From Blepharisma stoltei (taxonomy: Eukaryota > Ciliophora > Heterotrichea > Heterotrichida > Blepharismidae), in NCBI GenBank assembly GCA_914767885.1, contig CAJZBQ010000052.1, positions 796,637 through 860,636 on the forward strand: a DNA stretch of 64,000 bases. Reading direction: 5' to 3'. Positions 55,130 through 64,000 of this stretch are shown here, in pieces. A program made the position numbers and the translations under genes. The notes beneath the pieces are model-generated. The model was given only the letters and a program-made list of their open reading frames with translations. It searched no databases and was not told the DNA's origin. Position 1 is the first letter of the stretch, and each line of letters opens with the position of its first letter.

Positions 55130-55932
55130 ATGACAATTCCACAAAGAGCACTTAAATTCAGCGAAAATTCTTGAGAGAATCTATGCAAAATTACCCAATA
55201 TAAAGAAAGAGTTACTACTTACGATAGATTAAGCGAATTTTATCAGAATAAAGAATTACCCACTTATTTCCAAGTTTATAACATTAGCACGAAAAAGGAA
55301 ATATATGATGTCAGCTTATTGCCAGTCAGTTTAGATGATTCAACAAGTTTTGTATAGCATCTCTGCATATAATTCTTATGAGAGAGAAATTAGCTAATTG
55401 GGGGTTAGCTTGTGCTCCTAATGCTGCAAACTAATTTTCAGTTGGCCCTTCTGCAAAGACCAGTTAAAGAGTTTCGTACCATTTTTAGTTCGCAACCAAT
55501 CTCCCTGCTTATAGAAAGCAAATGTGAGGAAATGCAATACAGATTTCAAATAAAGAATTGCTTTTTGCAGGGCCGAAAGCATATTCTAATTGAGGTGCAG
55601 CTGGAATAATTGACTTTACAAGATATGAGATTGCAATGTTTTTCCCCTTCCCATTTGAAGATGATTTCTTTGGTTTTTGGGTAGCTTATTTTGAGCAAAA
55701 TGTTTATGTTTTTGGTCTCTCTAAAATTAATAGAAACCAAAATTCGGTAGCTAAGAAGCTAAGTTTAACAAAAAGTCGATGAAAGGCGCTGGCTGCTCCC
55801 CCAGCTAATGTAGATGAATGCTCATGCGTCTTTTATAAGCACTCAATTCTGATTGCAGGAGGCAAAAAGAACAAAATATATCAATATAATATTGATCTGG
55901 ATAGCTATTTAGAGCGTGACCCCTCAATGCTC
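55130..55932 (+). CDS. Kelch-type gene, probably split by an unresolved insert
   Basis: First block 55130-55354: MTIPQRALKFSENSWENLCK and KKEIYDVSLLPVSLDD. After a stop-filled gap, second block about 55499-55932: NLPAYRKQMW, ELLFAGPKAYSNWGAAG, FFGFWVAYFEQNVYVFGLSK and SILIAGGKKNKIYQYNIDLD, i.e. Kelch blades. The gap 55355-55498 may be an IES; no TA pair I tried closes the frame. Its 3' end overlaps an opposing Kelch frame. Related to the Kelch half of the preceding gene; may be a decayed copy. Confidence 0.5.
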
Positions 55933-56345
55933 TATAATATACACTTGATCAGGATTGCAATTCAGTTTTGAGTATGCTATACGTCTCCAATTCAAATAAC
56001 TTCCAATTTCGCTTTCATAGATTGATCCCTTGTCCCATTCAATCAAATATAGTCTCTCTGCATTTATCAGGATCTTTCTTTTCTTATCTTCAAATTTATA
56101 AGGAATTATTGAGAAAGAGTCAATATCAATTGAGTATAACAAAAGATTTCTGCTATCATATCAGAAATCAAAATATTTCTATTAAATATTATACTACTGA
56201 AATAACAATCAGCTTGTGGCATAGGAATTAATTGAATTCACCGATTTTGATCCAAATCAAATCTAAGAGATAGAGTTAAATCTATTTTATTCTTTCCTCC
56301 AAAACAATAGACGCTGTTGTCGAAATAGATAATTTTATAAAATAA
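55909..56345 (-). pseudogene. Opposite-strand Kelch fragment with a frame break
   Basis: Minus strand reads FDNSVYCFGGKNKI, FDLDQNRWIQLIPMPQADCY and, after a frame change near 56148, LLYSIDIDSFSIIPYKFE and ERLYLIEWDKGSIYESEI, ending at TAA 55909. Kelch-like in both parts. No start found. Likely the C-terminal remnant of another Kelch gene. Confidence 0.5.
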
Positions 56346-56589
56346 GTTTTTTAACCAATTATATGGAAAAGCGCAAGTAAATATTATTTAAGCCAAAGGG
56401 ATTGATCATTGTTATTGGTCCTGTCAGACATGAATCCAGCAATATCAGCATTTATGCTCCCTAAATCAGTAATTCCTATCTTTAAGGCTTATACCCGCGA
56501 TCTCTTCTAGTAGGTTATCAAAAAACTTGTCTTCCCGCAGATTCAACTGGACCATAAGCATCCACCACCAAGTTTTCCAGTTCTATTTG

Positions 56590-57068
56590 TATGTACCTAG
56601 GTTGCGCCAAAGAAAACAATTGTGCTGGATGCTCTGTAAAAAGCACCCAATGCGATTTACATGAGGCTGAATACTTCCTTAATGAAGATAGTGCCACTTC
56701 AACACCTTGCCTTTGTAAGATTTTATTTAGCTTGCACCGACTCCTGCACAAGTTGCTAGCCAGGTCCCGAATGCTATAAATGCGCTAAAACAATAACTCA
56801 AGCAGGAACTACTTGCAGAGTCGATTCTGTTGGATACCAGATCAGCCTCGATGATACAAATATCGTGCTTGACTTTGCTCATCCACTTTTGACTAGGCTT
56901 TCGAAAAGTTCAATTAAAGCTACTTCAAACTCAAATGCAGATATCTCAACAAGTGAATGGACTTTAAATGGCTGCGTAGCAGGCTTGAAGCAGTGCAAAA
57001 TTTATGCCCCTAATATTCAAGAAAGCGATCTCCCAATTGGAATTCAGGTCGAATTCGCTCAAGTCTAA
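56590..57068 (+). pseudogene. Broken duplicate of the telomere-adjacent Cys-rich gene
   Basis: Closely matches the 3' third of the gene at 60552-61954 (YLGCAKENNCAGCS, KSTQCDL, then VDSVGYQ, LDFAHPLL, SSIKATSNSN, GCVAGLKQCKIYAPNIQE). Against that copy it has an extra base near 56724 (frameshift), a C-to-T-type change giving TAG at about 56757, and no 5' part. The match goes on past the stop as far as AAGCCAAGTCTCTTTAAGGGT. Disabled. Confidence 0.82.
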
Positions 57069-57500
57069 GCCAAGTCTCTTTAAGGGTAAATAGCCTTTTC
57101 TCAAAAATCAATAAATCTCTTTATTTCAATTAATTTATGGCAAGATCATAATATAAGCATTATAGAAATTTTTTCAAAAGCAATATAGCCTATACCACTA
57201 TATAGATATCTTTATTGCACAAAATTTAATGAAAGCTGAATGATGAACACAGCCTCTATCAAATGGATGGACTCGATCTCTATGCTAAGAAGGATTAAAT
57301 AGTGGCATGCCAAAAAATGGTTGCAAATGTGAATAAAGTTGACGAGCAAATGCACATTTTAAATTGGCTTAATTATTAAATTTTAAACTTCAAGATAATG
57401 GTCTTAATAAATATCTTAATATGAAATTTAATTACAAGCATTAAATGAGTTCAAATTTAAAGTCCACAATCATTATAAAGCTAAGATCTACAAAAATTTA
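57069..57500. other. AT-rich stretch with weak coding traces
   Basis: About 430 bp. A short plus-strand frame at 57243-57299 (MNTASIKWMDSISMLRRIK) ends at TAG and may belong to the decayed gene that follows. Confidence 0.35.
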
Positions 57501-57544
57501 CATTAATTACTCATAAAGATCAATATTAAGATTAGCTGGCAACT

Positions 57545-58080
57545 CGAAACATACTGTATTTTTTACTTTAGGCTGCTTTAATCCTCTTATAGAAATTGCC
57601 CGAGGATGGCGCAAAATAGCGCCATCCTCGGGCAATTTCTATATATTGTTTCTTGTCTGTTAACCTTCGTTAAGCTCTGCGCTTTATGTGATGAAGGCAA
57701 TTTCCTCTACAATGATGAAGCAGCCACAGCATCTGCATATATAAATTTATTTAGCCTTTATTGGTTCCTACAGTTCTTGGAGCAAGGCCTCGTGCTTTTA
57801 TATGCTTCTGCAGTCGCTCAAGACGGAAGAAATCTGTAAAGTAAATATGAAAACTGGTTCTCAAATTATCTGGCTATTAAGATAAACTTCATTCTGGCTG
57901 TTCAGACGACACCTTTATAAGCAAATTGATGTGACGATCTTGGTAAAATGAGCTTCCAGTGACTCGTAACTAGAATTCAATCAAGTCTAACTTTAGGAGC
58001 AGCTAATCCTCTTATTAAATTCATTATAGCACTGCAGCTGTGTATTAAACAAGCTTCGCTAAAAATTGGTTGATTAATTA
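57545..58080 (+). pseudogene. Multi-TM protein remnant around a hairpin insert
   Basis: Coding-looking membrane segments: VFFTLGCFNPLI, then (after removing the 50-bp hairpin) YIVSCLLTFVKLCALCDEGN and LFSLYWFLQFLEQGLVLLYA, then after TAA at 57837 YENWFSNYLAIKINFILAVQ, and SLTLGAANPLIKFIIALQLC. The TLGxxNPLI motif appears twice. No start codon and several stops. Either a gene with more unresolved IESs or a pseudogene. Confidence 0.4.
57590..57639. mobile_element. 50-bp perfect hairpin element
   Basis: TAGAAATTGCCCGAGGATGG through GCGCCATCCTCGGGCAATTT: an almost fully palindromic unit between TAs, identical in its arms to the right terminal hairpin of the compound element at 33361. Removal at TA keeps NPLIYIVSCLL in frame. 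Confidence 0.85.
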
Positions 58081-58335
58081 TTTTTAGTTATAATTCCCAA
58101 GAAAATTTTTATAAAATTTAAATCGCTTCTTATATCTCCTATTATAAGTATTTGAAAATTTATTTATTCAAATTTTTAATCGAATGCTTGATTTTTAACA
58201 AATTAAGTAGTTAAATTAATAATTTATTTAAGGCTTATCTAGCATATATAAAAAGTACTTTTATTTTGTGATAACAATTATTTAGGAGAAAAATAATTTA
58301 ATTTAATTCTTCATTCATTTTCGAGTCTTAAAACT

Positions 58336-59246
58336 CTATTTGGATTTAAGTGATTCTTTAATTTTATCACAATATCCTTTGTACATGTAATAAAGGAATT
58401 TTATAATCGCTATTTGAGTGATATCAATTTTATTTGGCTTCGCTTTAGATCATGCATTGGCTTTTGCATCCAAAAATTTAATTTTTTTATTATATGATCA
58501 TCCTTGTCTATCTACAAGCTCGGTTCTTTGCATTTTGGCTGGAGGGTTGCAGCCATATATTCTATATAGCAACTTCTTAATTTAGGTCCTGAAACTATGG
58601 AGCTAATCAATTTTTTGTGCTGAATGATGGATTGCCTTATTCCCATCTGGGACCATCAGAATTTTCTTTTCAGAAATAGGATGGGGATTTCTTACGGAAG
58701 CATTTAGAATTGAAAGGAGTATTGCACAAAATAACTAAAATCAAAATGACTTAAAGCTTTTCAATAATGAAAAGCTAGGCTTAGAGCAATTGCTTTTTAG
58801 TAGTCACTCAAAGTTATTTGATTTCTTTCGAGTCTTTCTTGCTTCAGCCTTAAAAACAAAAAAGTCAAAATATTTCGCTTACCTGATAACAATATTTTCT
58901 TAACATAGGAAAAATATGCATGCAGCATTAGAATTTCTATTAATTTCATATTAGAACGGCCAATATAAACTAAATGGCAAGGCAAACTAGCTGAGAGCTC
59001 TTTTTTGATTTTTTGTCTTCAATTAGGAAATGCAACATTTTCTCCATAAACTCACTATATTTTTACTCAAAATAATTTATCGAGTGGAAAATAGCTGATT
59101 TCAAATAACAGTCCTTCTTTTTATTCCCATCATAGCTATATCATGCCTGCTAAATGTGGATGTCTAGGAGCTTCTCAAAGTGCTGGATATGTTGTAGATT
59201 TTCAAGTTTTAATTTCTGCATCACTTTCTGAAATCGCTGTTAGCAT
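58336..59246 (-). pseudogene. Unknown gene with several in-frame stops
   Basis: Minus strand from ATG 59246: MLTAISESDAEIKTWKSTTY, PALWEAPRHPHLAGMI-TAG, then without change of strand GLLFEISYFPLDKLFW, GENVAFPNWRQKIKKEL, SNMKLIEILMLHAYFSYVKK, further CAILLSILNASVRNPHPI, KKILMVPDGNKAIHHSA, and a final block ending KESLKSK-TAG. Blocks are clearly coding (UGA as Trp) but TAA/TAG fall between and inside them. No family recognised. Confidence 0.5.
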
Positions 59247-60004
59247 TTGATTTTACTTCTAGTTATAATAGAATAACAATGAAGAGAACTGTCCTAAGAA
59301 AACTGACTTAAACTTAATTTATGGACAGATATTAGGAATTAAGTTGGAAGAACATAAGTTTGAGCTCATTCAAATTAAGGAAATTAAATTTGAGATAAAG
59401 GTACTAAGAAAGTTTCATTAATTTTATAATGAGTTTATCAAGGATATAGCCTTCTAATAATAAATCGCTTTTACCATTTTTATCTAGTAAATTTGTTGAG
59501 ATAAAATGTATTCCAAAACCTTACTACTCTCGACTATTTTGTTAATGAAGCCAATAAAGATTATAACTTCGAGAAAGTGATTATCTATATAACAAGAAAA
59601 ATCATTTTCAATATGATTGTTTACATAATTTTGATTTCTAAAATTGTTAATAAGGAATATAGTGTGTCAAGCTAAGCAATACGCCTATTATAAACATAAT
59701 TAAATATTCTGGGCACTATTTTGTGGCGAGAAAGGTCAAAGATGATGATAAATACAGATTTTCGGGTACTTTTTGAACATATTTGACTCAAAGAATTAAA
59801 GGCTTTTTTAAGTTTAAATGCATTTATATGGATTAATAAGAATGGTGTTTTTATTATGTTTAAGTATTTTTAAAAGTTCTTAGGGGTTTTTCTTCTATTC
59901 AAAGCTAAATATTATATAATTTTTTAATCTAAAAAGCAGCAAGCTTATTATATCCTATAGCTAGCAGAGTAAAATATCCTTAAATCATAATAAGTTTTAT
60001 CTTT
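59247..60004. other. AT-rich subtelomeric stretch with one coding-like block
   Basis: A plus-strand block 59275-59420 reads PKKTDLNLIYGQILGIKLEE and ends at TAA. Otherwise no clear signal. Confidence 0.35.
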
Positions 60005-60160
60005 AATTTTGATAGCGCTAGAAGATGGAATGCTGATTCTTTTGGCGTATTAGGCTGAAGTATTAAAAAATTAAGAATTTATAATGGAAAACAAAATAAA
60101 TTTGTCCACATAGCTTCTTCTCAAAAACAAATTATCCTTGCTAAAAGTATATCAACTTAA
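60005..60160 (+). pseudogene. Kelch-like fragment
   Basis: Plus strand NFDSARRWNADSFGVLGW, then FVHIASSQKQIILAKSIS and TAA. Looks like one blade pair of the Kelch proteins at 53-56 kb. No start; flanked by stops. Confidence 0.4.
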
Positions 60161-60551
60161 AATTTATAAATATCACTTAGGGCTAAAAATTTGCATAGAA
60201 ACCATTTCTTCATTAGAATAAATAAATGACTGAAGTTGACTATAATTAAGGGTTATATTCGCTCAAAAGGTACTAGCGATTTTGAATATCCCAAATCCTT
60301 TACCACTATGTTTAAACAAAAAATTAGTTTTAAATATAGGCCAACTTGGTAATTTTAACGATAGGCAATATTACAGATATTTAAAGTGGGATTTTAAGCA
60401 AGCCTAAGGCTTCATTATAGTAATTTTAAATTTTATTCTGGCCATCCAATTCATAAATTTGAAAAACAATCAAAGCATTCTTGATAAAATTTACAATTAA
60501 AATCGCTTAGCATCCATTTTTAAAGTGAAATGAATTTGTTTATAAATAAAA

Positions 60552-61954
60552 ATGGTTTATTCAAAGCCACTAATTATTCTCGTCCTCGTCGTCCTCTTAT
60601 CATTTGTCCAAGGATGATCAGTAGGTGATTGGATTCTTAGAAAACCAACAGGAGTAACTCTAAGCAATGGCATTATCAATCAGTTAAATTCCGGTACCCC
60701 TGCTCTATCTCCAGATGAGTCGGTTGATATCAACCAATATCTTAGCTGCTTTTCATTAAGCAAGAACGGTGAAAGCTGGAGTTTAACAGCAGATGCATCA
60801 AACTTAATCAGTGGTTCAGAATACGCATTTGGATTTTGGGTAAACTTTGAATCAACAATTAGCCCAAAAGTTTTTCAATTTGGAGCTAACACTGGCCCAC
60901 GTTTTATTGTCTCATCAACTGAGAATGGCACCTTAAAAGTTTCCTTCTTTTCAAGCACTACAACAAATGATCCAGCTAATGATTTGTCCATAACCGTCCC
61001 TTTAAGTAATTTATATATAGACAAGTGGTTCTTTATTGTGTTTCACTTTACTAATGTCTCAGGCACTCCTACTTTGAAGATTATCTTGCCTGGCCAACCC
61101 GTAATTTCCAAAACTTCAGGGAGCTCAAACGTTGCTTTTGTTATACCTAGCAAGGTATTTTTTTTGGAGGTGGAATTAAGGGTAAAATTTATAGGGCTAT
61201 GCTTACAAAGAGTGCCACCATAAATCAAGACTATAATAAAATAACAGTAAATGATGGCATATATAGGTTTGATATAGCTGTGCCTTGTACTCCTGGAGCT
61301 TGCATTGATAGTATATGCTATTATGGGAGCAATTGTATATCATTACTGGAATATTGCACCACTTGCACTCAAAACTCATGCACTAAGTGCGATCCTGATT
61401 CAGCTAGAGCTGAGGGAAATTTTTGCCAAACCTGCAAGGATACCACTACTAATGAACTTAAAAATTATCACTGTAATTTCTACTTAGGTTGTGCCAAAGC
61501 CAACAATTGTGCTGAATGCTCGACAAAAAGCACTCAATGTGATTTATGTCCGACTGGATACTTCCTTAATAAAGATAGTGCGACTTCAACGTCTTGCATT
61601 TGTAAGTGTTATTTAGCTTGTACCGACTCCTGCACAAGTTGCAAGCCAGGTCCCAATTGCTATAAATGTGCTAATACAATAACTCAAACAGGAACTATTT
61701 GCATAGTCGATTCTGTTGGCTACCAGCTCAGCCTCGATGGTACGAATATCGTGCTTGACTTTGCTCATCCACTTTTGGCTGGACTGTCGAAAAGTTCAAT
61801 TAAAGCTACTTCAAACTCAAATACAGATATCTCAACAAGCGAATGGACTTTAACTGGCTGCGTAGCAGGCTTGAAACAGTGCAAAATTTATGCTCCTAAT
61901 ATTCAAGAAGGCGATCTCCCAATTGGAATTCAGGTCGAATTCACTCAAATCTAA
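60552..61954 (+). CDS. Telomere-adjacent secreted Cys-rich protein with one frame break
   Basis: Signal peptide (MVYSKPLIILVLVVLLSFV, cut after QG or nearby), a LamG/concanavalin-like domain (SEYAFGFWVNFEST, FQFGANTGPRF, DKWFFIVFHFTN), then a Cys-rich repeat region like protozoan surface proteins/furin-like repeats (CTTCTQNSCTKCDPD, CAKANNCAECSTKSTQCDLC, CTSCKPGPNCYKCA) and a C-terminal beta domain. At 61157-61164 a run of eight T breaks the frame; six or nine T would give VFFGGGIKGKIYRAML. Probably surface-located or secreted. The stop is about 15 bp before the telomere. Confidence 0.75.
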
Positions 61955-61969
61955 GCCAAGCCTCTTTAA

Positions 61970-64000
61970 GGGTGTTAGGGTGTTAGGGTGTTAGGGTGTT
62001 AGGGTGTTAGGGTGTTAGGGTGTTAGGGTGTTAGGGTGTTAGGGTTAGGGTGTTAGGGTGTTAGGGTGTTAGGGTGTTAGGGTGTTAGGGTGTTAGGGTG
62101 TTAGGGTGTTAGGGTGTTAGGGTGTTAGGGTGTTAGGGTGTTAGGGTGTTAGGGTGTTAGGGTGTTAGGGTGTTAGGGTGTTAGGGTGTTAGGGTGTTAG
62201 GGTGTTAGGGTGTTAGGGTGTTAGGGTGTTAGGGTGTTAGGGTGTTAGGGTGTAGGTGTTAGGGTGTTAGGGTGTTAGGGTGTTAGGGTGTTAGGGTGTT
62301 AGGGTGTTAGGGTGTTAGGTGTTAGGGTGTTAGGGTGTTAGGGTGTTAGGGTGTTAGGGTGTTAGGGTGTTAGGGTGTTAGGGTGTTAGGGTGTTAGGGT
62401 GTTAGGGTGTTAGGGTGTTAGGGTGTTAGGGTGTTAGGGTGTTAGGGTGTTAGGGTGTTAGGGTGTTAGGGTGTTAGGGTGTTAGGGTGTTAGGGTGTTA
62501 GGGTGTTAGGGTGTTAGGGTGTTAGGGTGTTAGGGTGTTAGGGTGTTAGGGTGTTAGGGTGTTAGGGTGTTAGGGTGTTAGGGTGTTAGGGTGTTAGGGT
62601 GTTAGGGTGTTAGGGTGTTAGGGTGTTAGGGTGTTAGGGTGTTAGGGTGTTAGGGTGTTAGGGTGTTAGGGTGTTAGGGTGTTAGGGTGTTAGGGTGTTA
62701 GGGTGTTAGGGTGTTAGGGTGTTAGGGTGTTAGGGTGTTAGGGTGTTAGGGTGTTAGGGTGTTAGGGTGTTAGGGTGTTAGGGTGTTAGGGTGTTAGGGT
62801 GTTAGGGTGTTAGGGTGTTAGGGTGTTAGGGTGTTAGGGTGTTAGGGTGTTAGGGTGTTAGGGTGTTAGGGTGTTAGGGTGTTAGGGTGTTAGGGTGTTA
62901 GGGTGTTAGGGTGTTAGGGTGTTAGGGTGTTAGGGTGTTAGGGTGTTAGGGTGTTAGGGTGTTAGGGTGTTAGGGTGTTAGGGTGTTAGGGTGTTAGGGT
63001 GTTAGGGTGTTAGGGTGTTAGGGTGTTAGGGTGTTAGGGTGTTAGGGTGTTAGGGTGTTAGGGTGTTAGGGTGTTAGGGTGTTAGGGTGTTAGGGTGTTA
63101 GGGTGTTAGGGTGTTAGGGTGTTAGGGTGTTAGGGTGTTAGGGTGTTAGGGTGTTAGGGTGTTAGGGTGTTAGGGTGTTAGGGTGTTAGGGTGTTAGGGT
63201 GTTAGGGTGTTAGGGTGTTAGGGTGTTAGGGTGTTAGGGTGTTAGGGTGTTAGGGTGTTAGGGTGTTAGGGTGTTAGGGTGTTAGGGTGTTAGGGTGTTA
63301 GGGTGTTAGGGTGTTAGGGTGTTAGGGTGTTAGGGTGTTAGGGTGTTAGGGTGTTAGGGTGTTAGGGTGTTAGGGTGTTAGGGTGTTAGGGTGTTAGGGT
63401 GTTAGGGTGTTAGGGTGTTAGGGTGTTAGGGTGTTAGGGTGTTAGGGTGTTAGGGTGTTAGGGTGTTAGGGTGTTAGGGTGTTAGGGTGTTAGGGTGTTA
63501 GGGTGTTAGGGTGTTAGGGTGTTAGGGTGTTAGGGTGTTAGGGTGTTAGGGTGTTAGGGTGTTAGGGTGTTAGGGTGTTAGGGTGTTAGGGTGTTAGGGT
63601 GTTAGGGTGTTAGGGTGTTAGGGTGTTAGGGTGTTAGGGTGTTAGGGTGTTAGGGTGTTAGGGTGTTAGGGTGTTAGGGTGTTAGGGTGTTAGGGTGTTA
63701 GGGTGTTAGGGTGTTAGGGTGTTAGGGTGTTAGGGTGTTAGGGTGTTAGGGTGTTAGGGTGTTAGGGTGTTAGGGTGTTAGGGTGTTTGGGTGTTAGGGT
63801 GTTAGGGTGTTAGGGTGTTAGGGTGTTAGGGTGTTAGGGTGTTAGGGTGTTGGGTGTTAGGGTGTTAGGGTGTTAGGGTGTTAGGGTGTTAGGGTGTTAG
63901 GGTGTTAGGGTGTTAGGGTGTTAGGGTGTTAGGGTTAGGGTGTTAGGGTGTTAGGGTGTTAGGGTGTTAGGGTGTTAGGGTGTTAGGGTGTTAGGGTGTT
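61970..64000 (+). repeat. Telomere, (GGGTGTTA)n, at least 2 kb
   Basis: Unbroken G-rich strand running 5' to 3' towards the window end, so this is a true chromosome end orientation. The complement, CCCTAACA, is the heterotrich telomere unit. Variant units are clustered at both ends of the tract: a TTAGGG-type 6-mer at about 62041 and 63931, short units near 62250 and 62318, a T substitution at about 63787. The tract reaches the window edge. Confidence 0.96.

Noticed and set aside
55924-56053. Plus-strand extension of the Kelch gene through UGA codons to TAG at 56051
   Set aside because: The minus strand has better Kelch-like sequence here; the plus extension is probably its shadow.
61970-64000. 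Regular repeats resembling a CRISPR-like or satellite array
   Set aside because: An 8-bp unit without spacers, at a chromosome end, in telomere orientation.
1-64000. rRNA genes, tRNA genes, riboswitches, bacterial operons
   Set aside because: None seen; the code, introns and telomere are those of a ciliate nucleus.

Overview
The window reads as germline (micronuclear, or IES-retaining) DNA of a heterotrich ciliate close to Blepharisma. Three independent signs agree. In-frame UGA is read as tryptophan at conserved positions (for example in the K+ channel at 43.1-45.5 kb), while UAA and UAG end genes. Introns are 15-16 nt, GT...AG (eight placed here). The right end is about 2 kb of GGGTGTTA repeat, the heterotrich telomere unit. 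Most genes are cut by short inserts whose removal restores one reading frame, which is why many proteins look broken in the raw DNA.

Four classes of insert can be told apart. (1) Short AT-rich IESs of about 50-210 bp between TA repeats; removal at TA restores frame (tested with codon counts for the phosphatase, CDK, carboxypeptidase, ERCC1, GST, PSMB3-type genes and others). (2) A family of about 280-640 bp, GC-richer, SINE-like insertions flanked by 10-17 bp direct repeats; I count 13, most inside exons. (3) A MITE family with C/G-run termini followed by TCCGTGAGCGAACAAAA, about 382 bp when intact, flanked by TTA/TAA/TGA; seven copies, two almost identical. (4) Hairpin elements, from a 50 bp palindrome to a 229 bp compound palindrome.

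Layout. 0-10 kb: DBP5 helicase (-5' end), rhodanese, histidine acid phosphatase, Pam18-like J protein, PSTAIRE CDK, proteasome PSMB3. 10-17 kb: two neighbouring CDPK-like pseudokinases, a TMEM138-like protein, and a D-Ala-D-Ala carboxypeptidase family enzyme of bacterial type. 18-25 kb: zinc-finger gene, ERCC1/Rad10, RRM-CCHC protein, an unknown gene, an EF-hand protein. 25-35 kb: guanylate-binding-protein-like GTPase, unknown membrane protein, DPY30, beta-helix protein, a coiled-coil gene carrying three different kinds of insert. 35-46 kb: four-TM protein, LPCAT-like acyltransferase, GST, ATP11 assembly factor, cyclic-nucleotide-gated-type K+ channel. 46-53 kb: unknown basic protein, PH-TTC39/Iml2-like protein, two unknown genes, dual-specificity phosphatase. 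53-62 kb: a kinase-Kelch fusion, Kelch copies, decayed genes, and a cysteine-rich secreted protein whose stop codon lies about 15 bp from the telomere, with a broken duplicate 5 kb inboard.

The proximal 53 kb holds ordinary housekeeping genes that become intact once inserts are taken out; the last 10 kb before the telomere has frameshifts and stops that no insert explains, i.e. a decaying subtelomere (or a stretch of poorer sequence).
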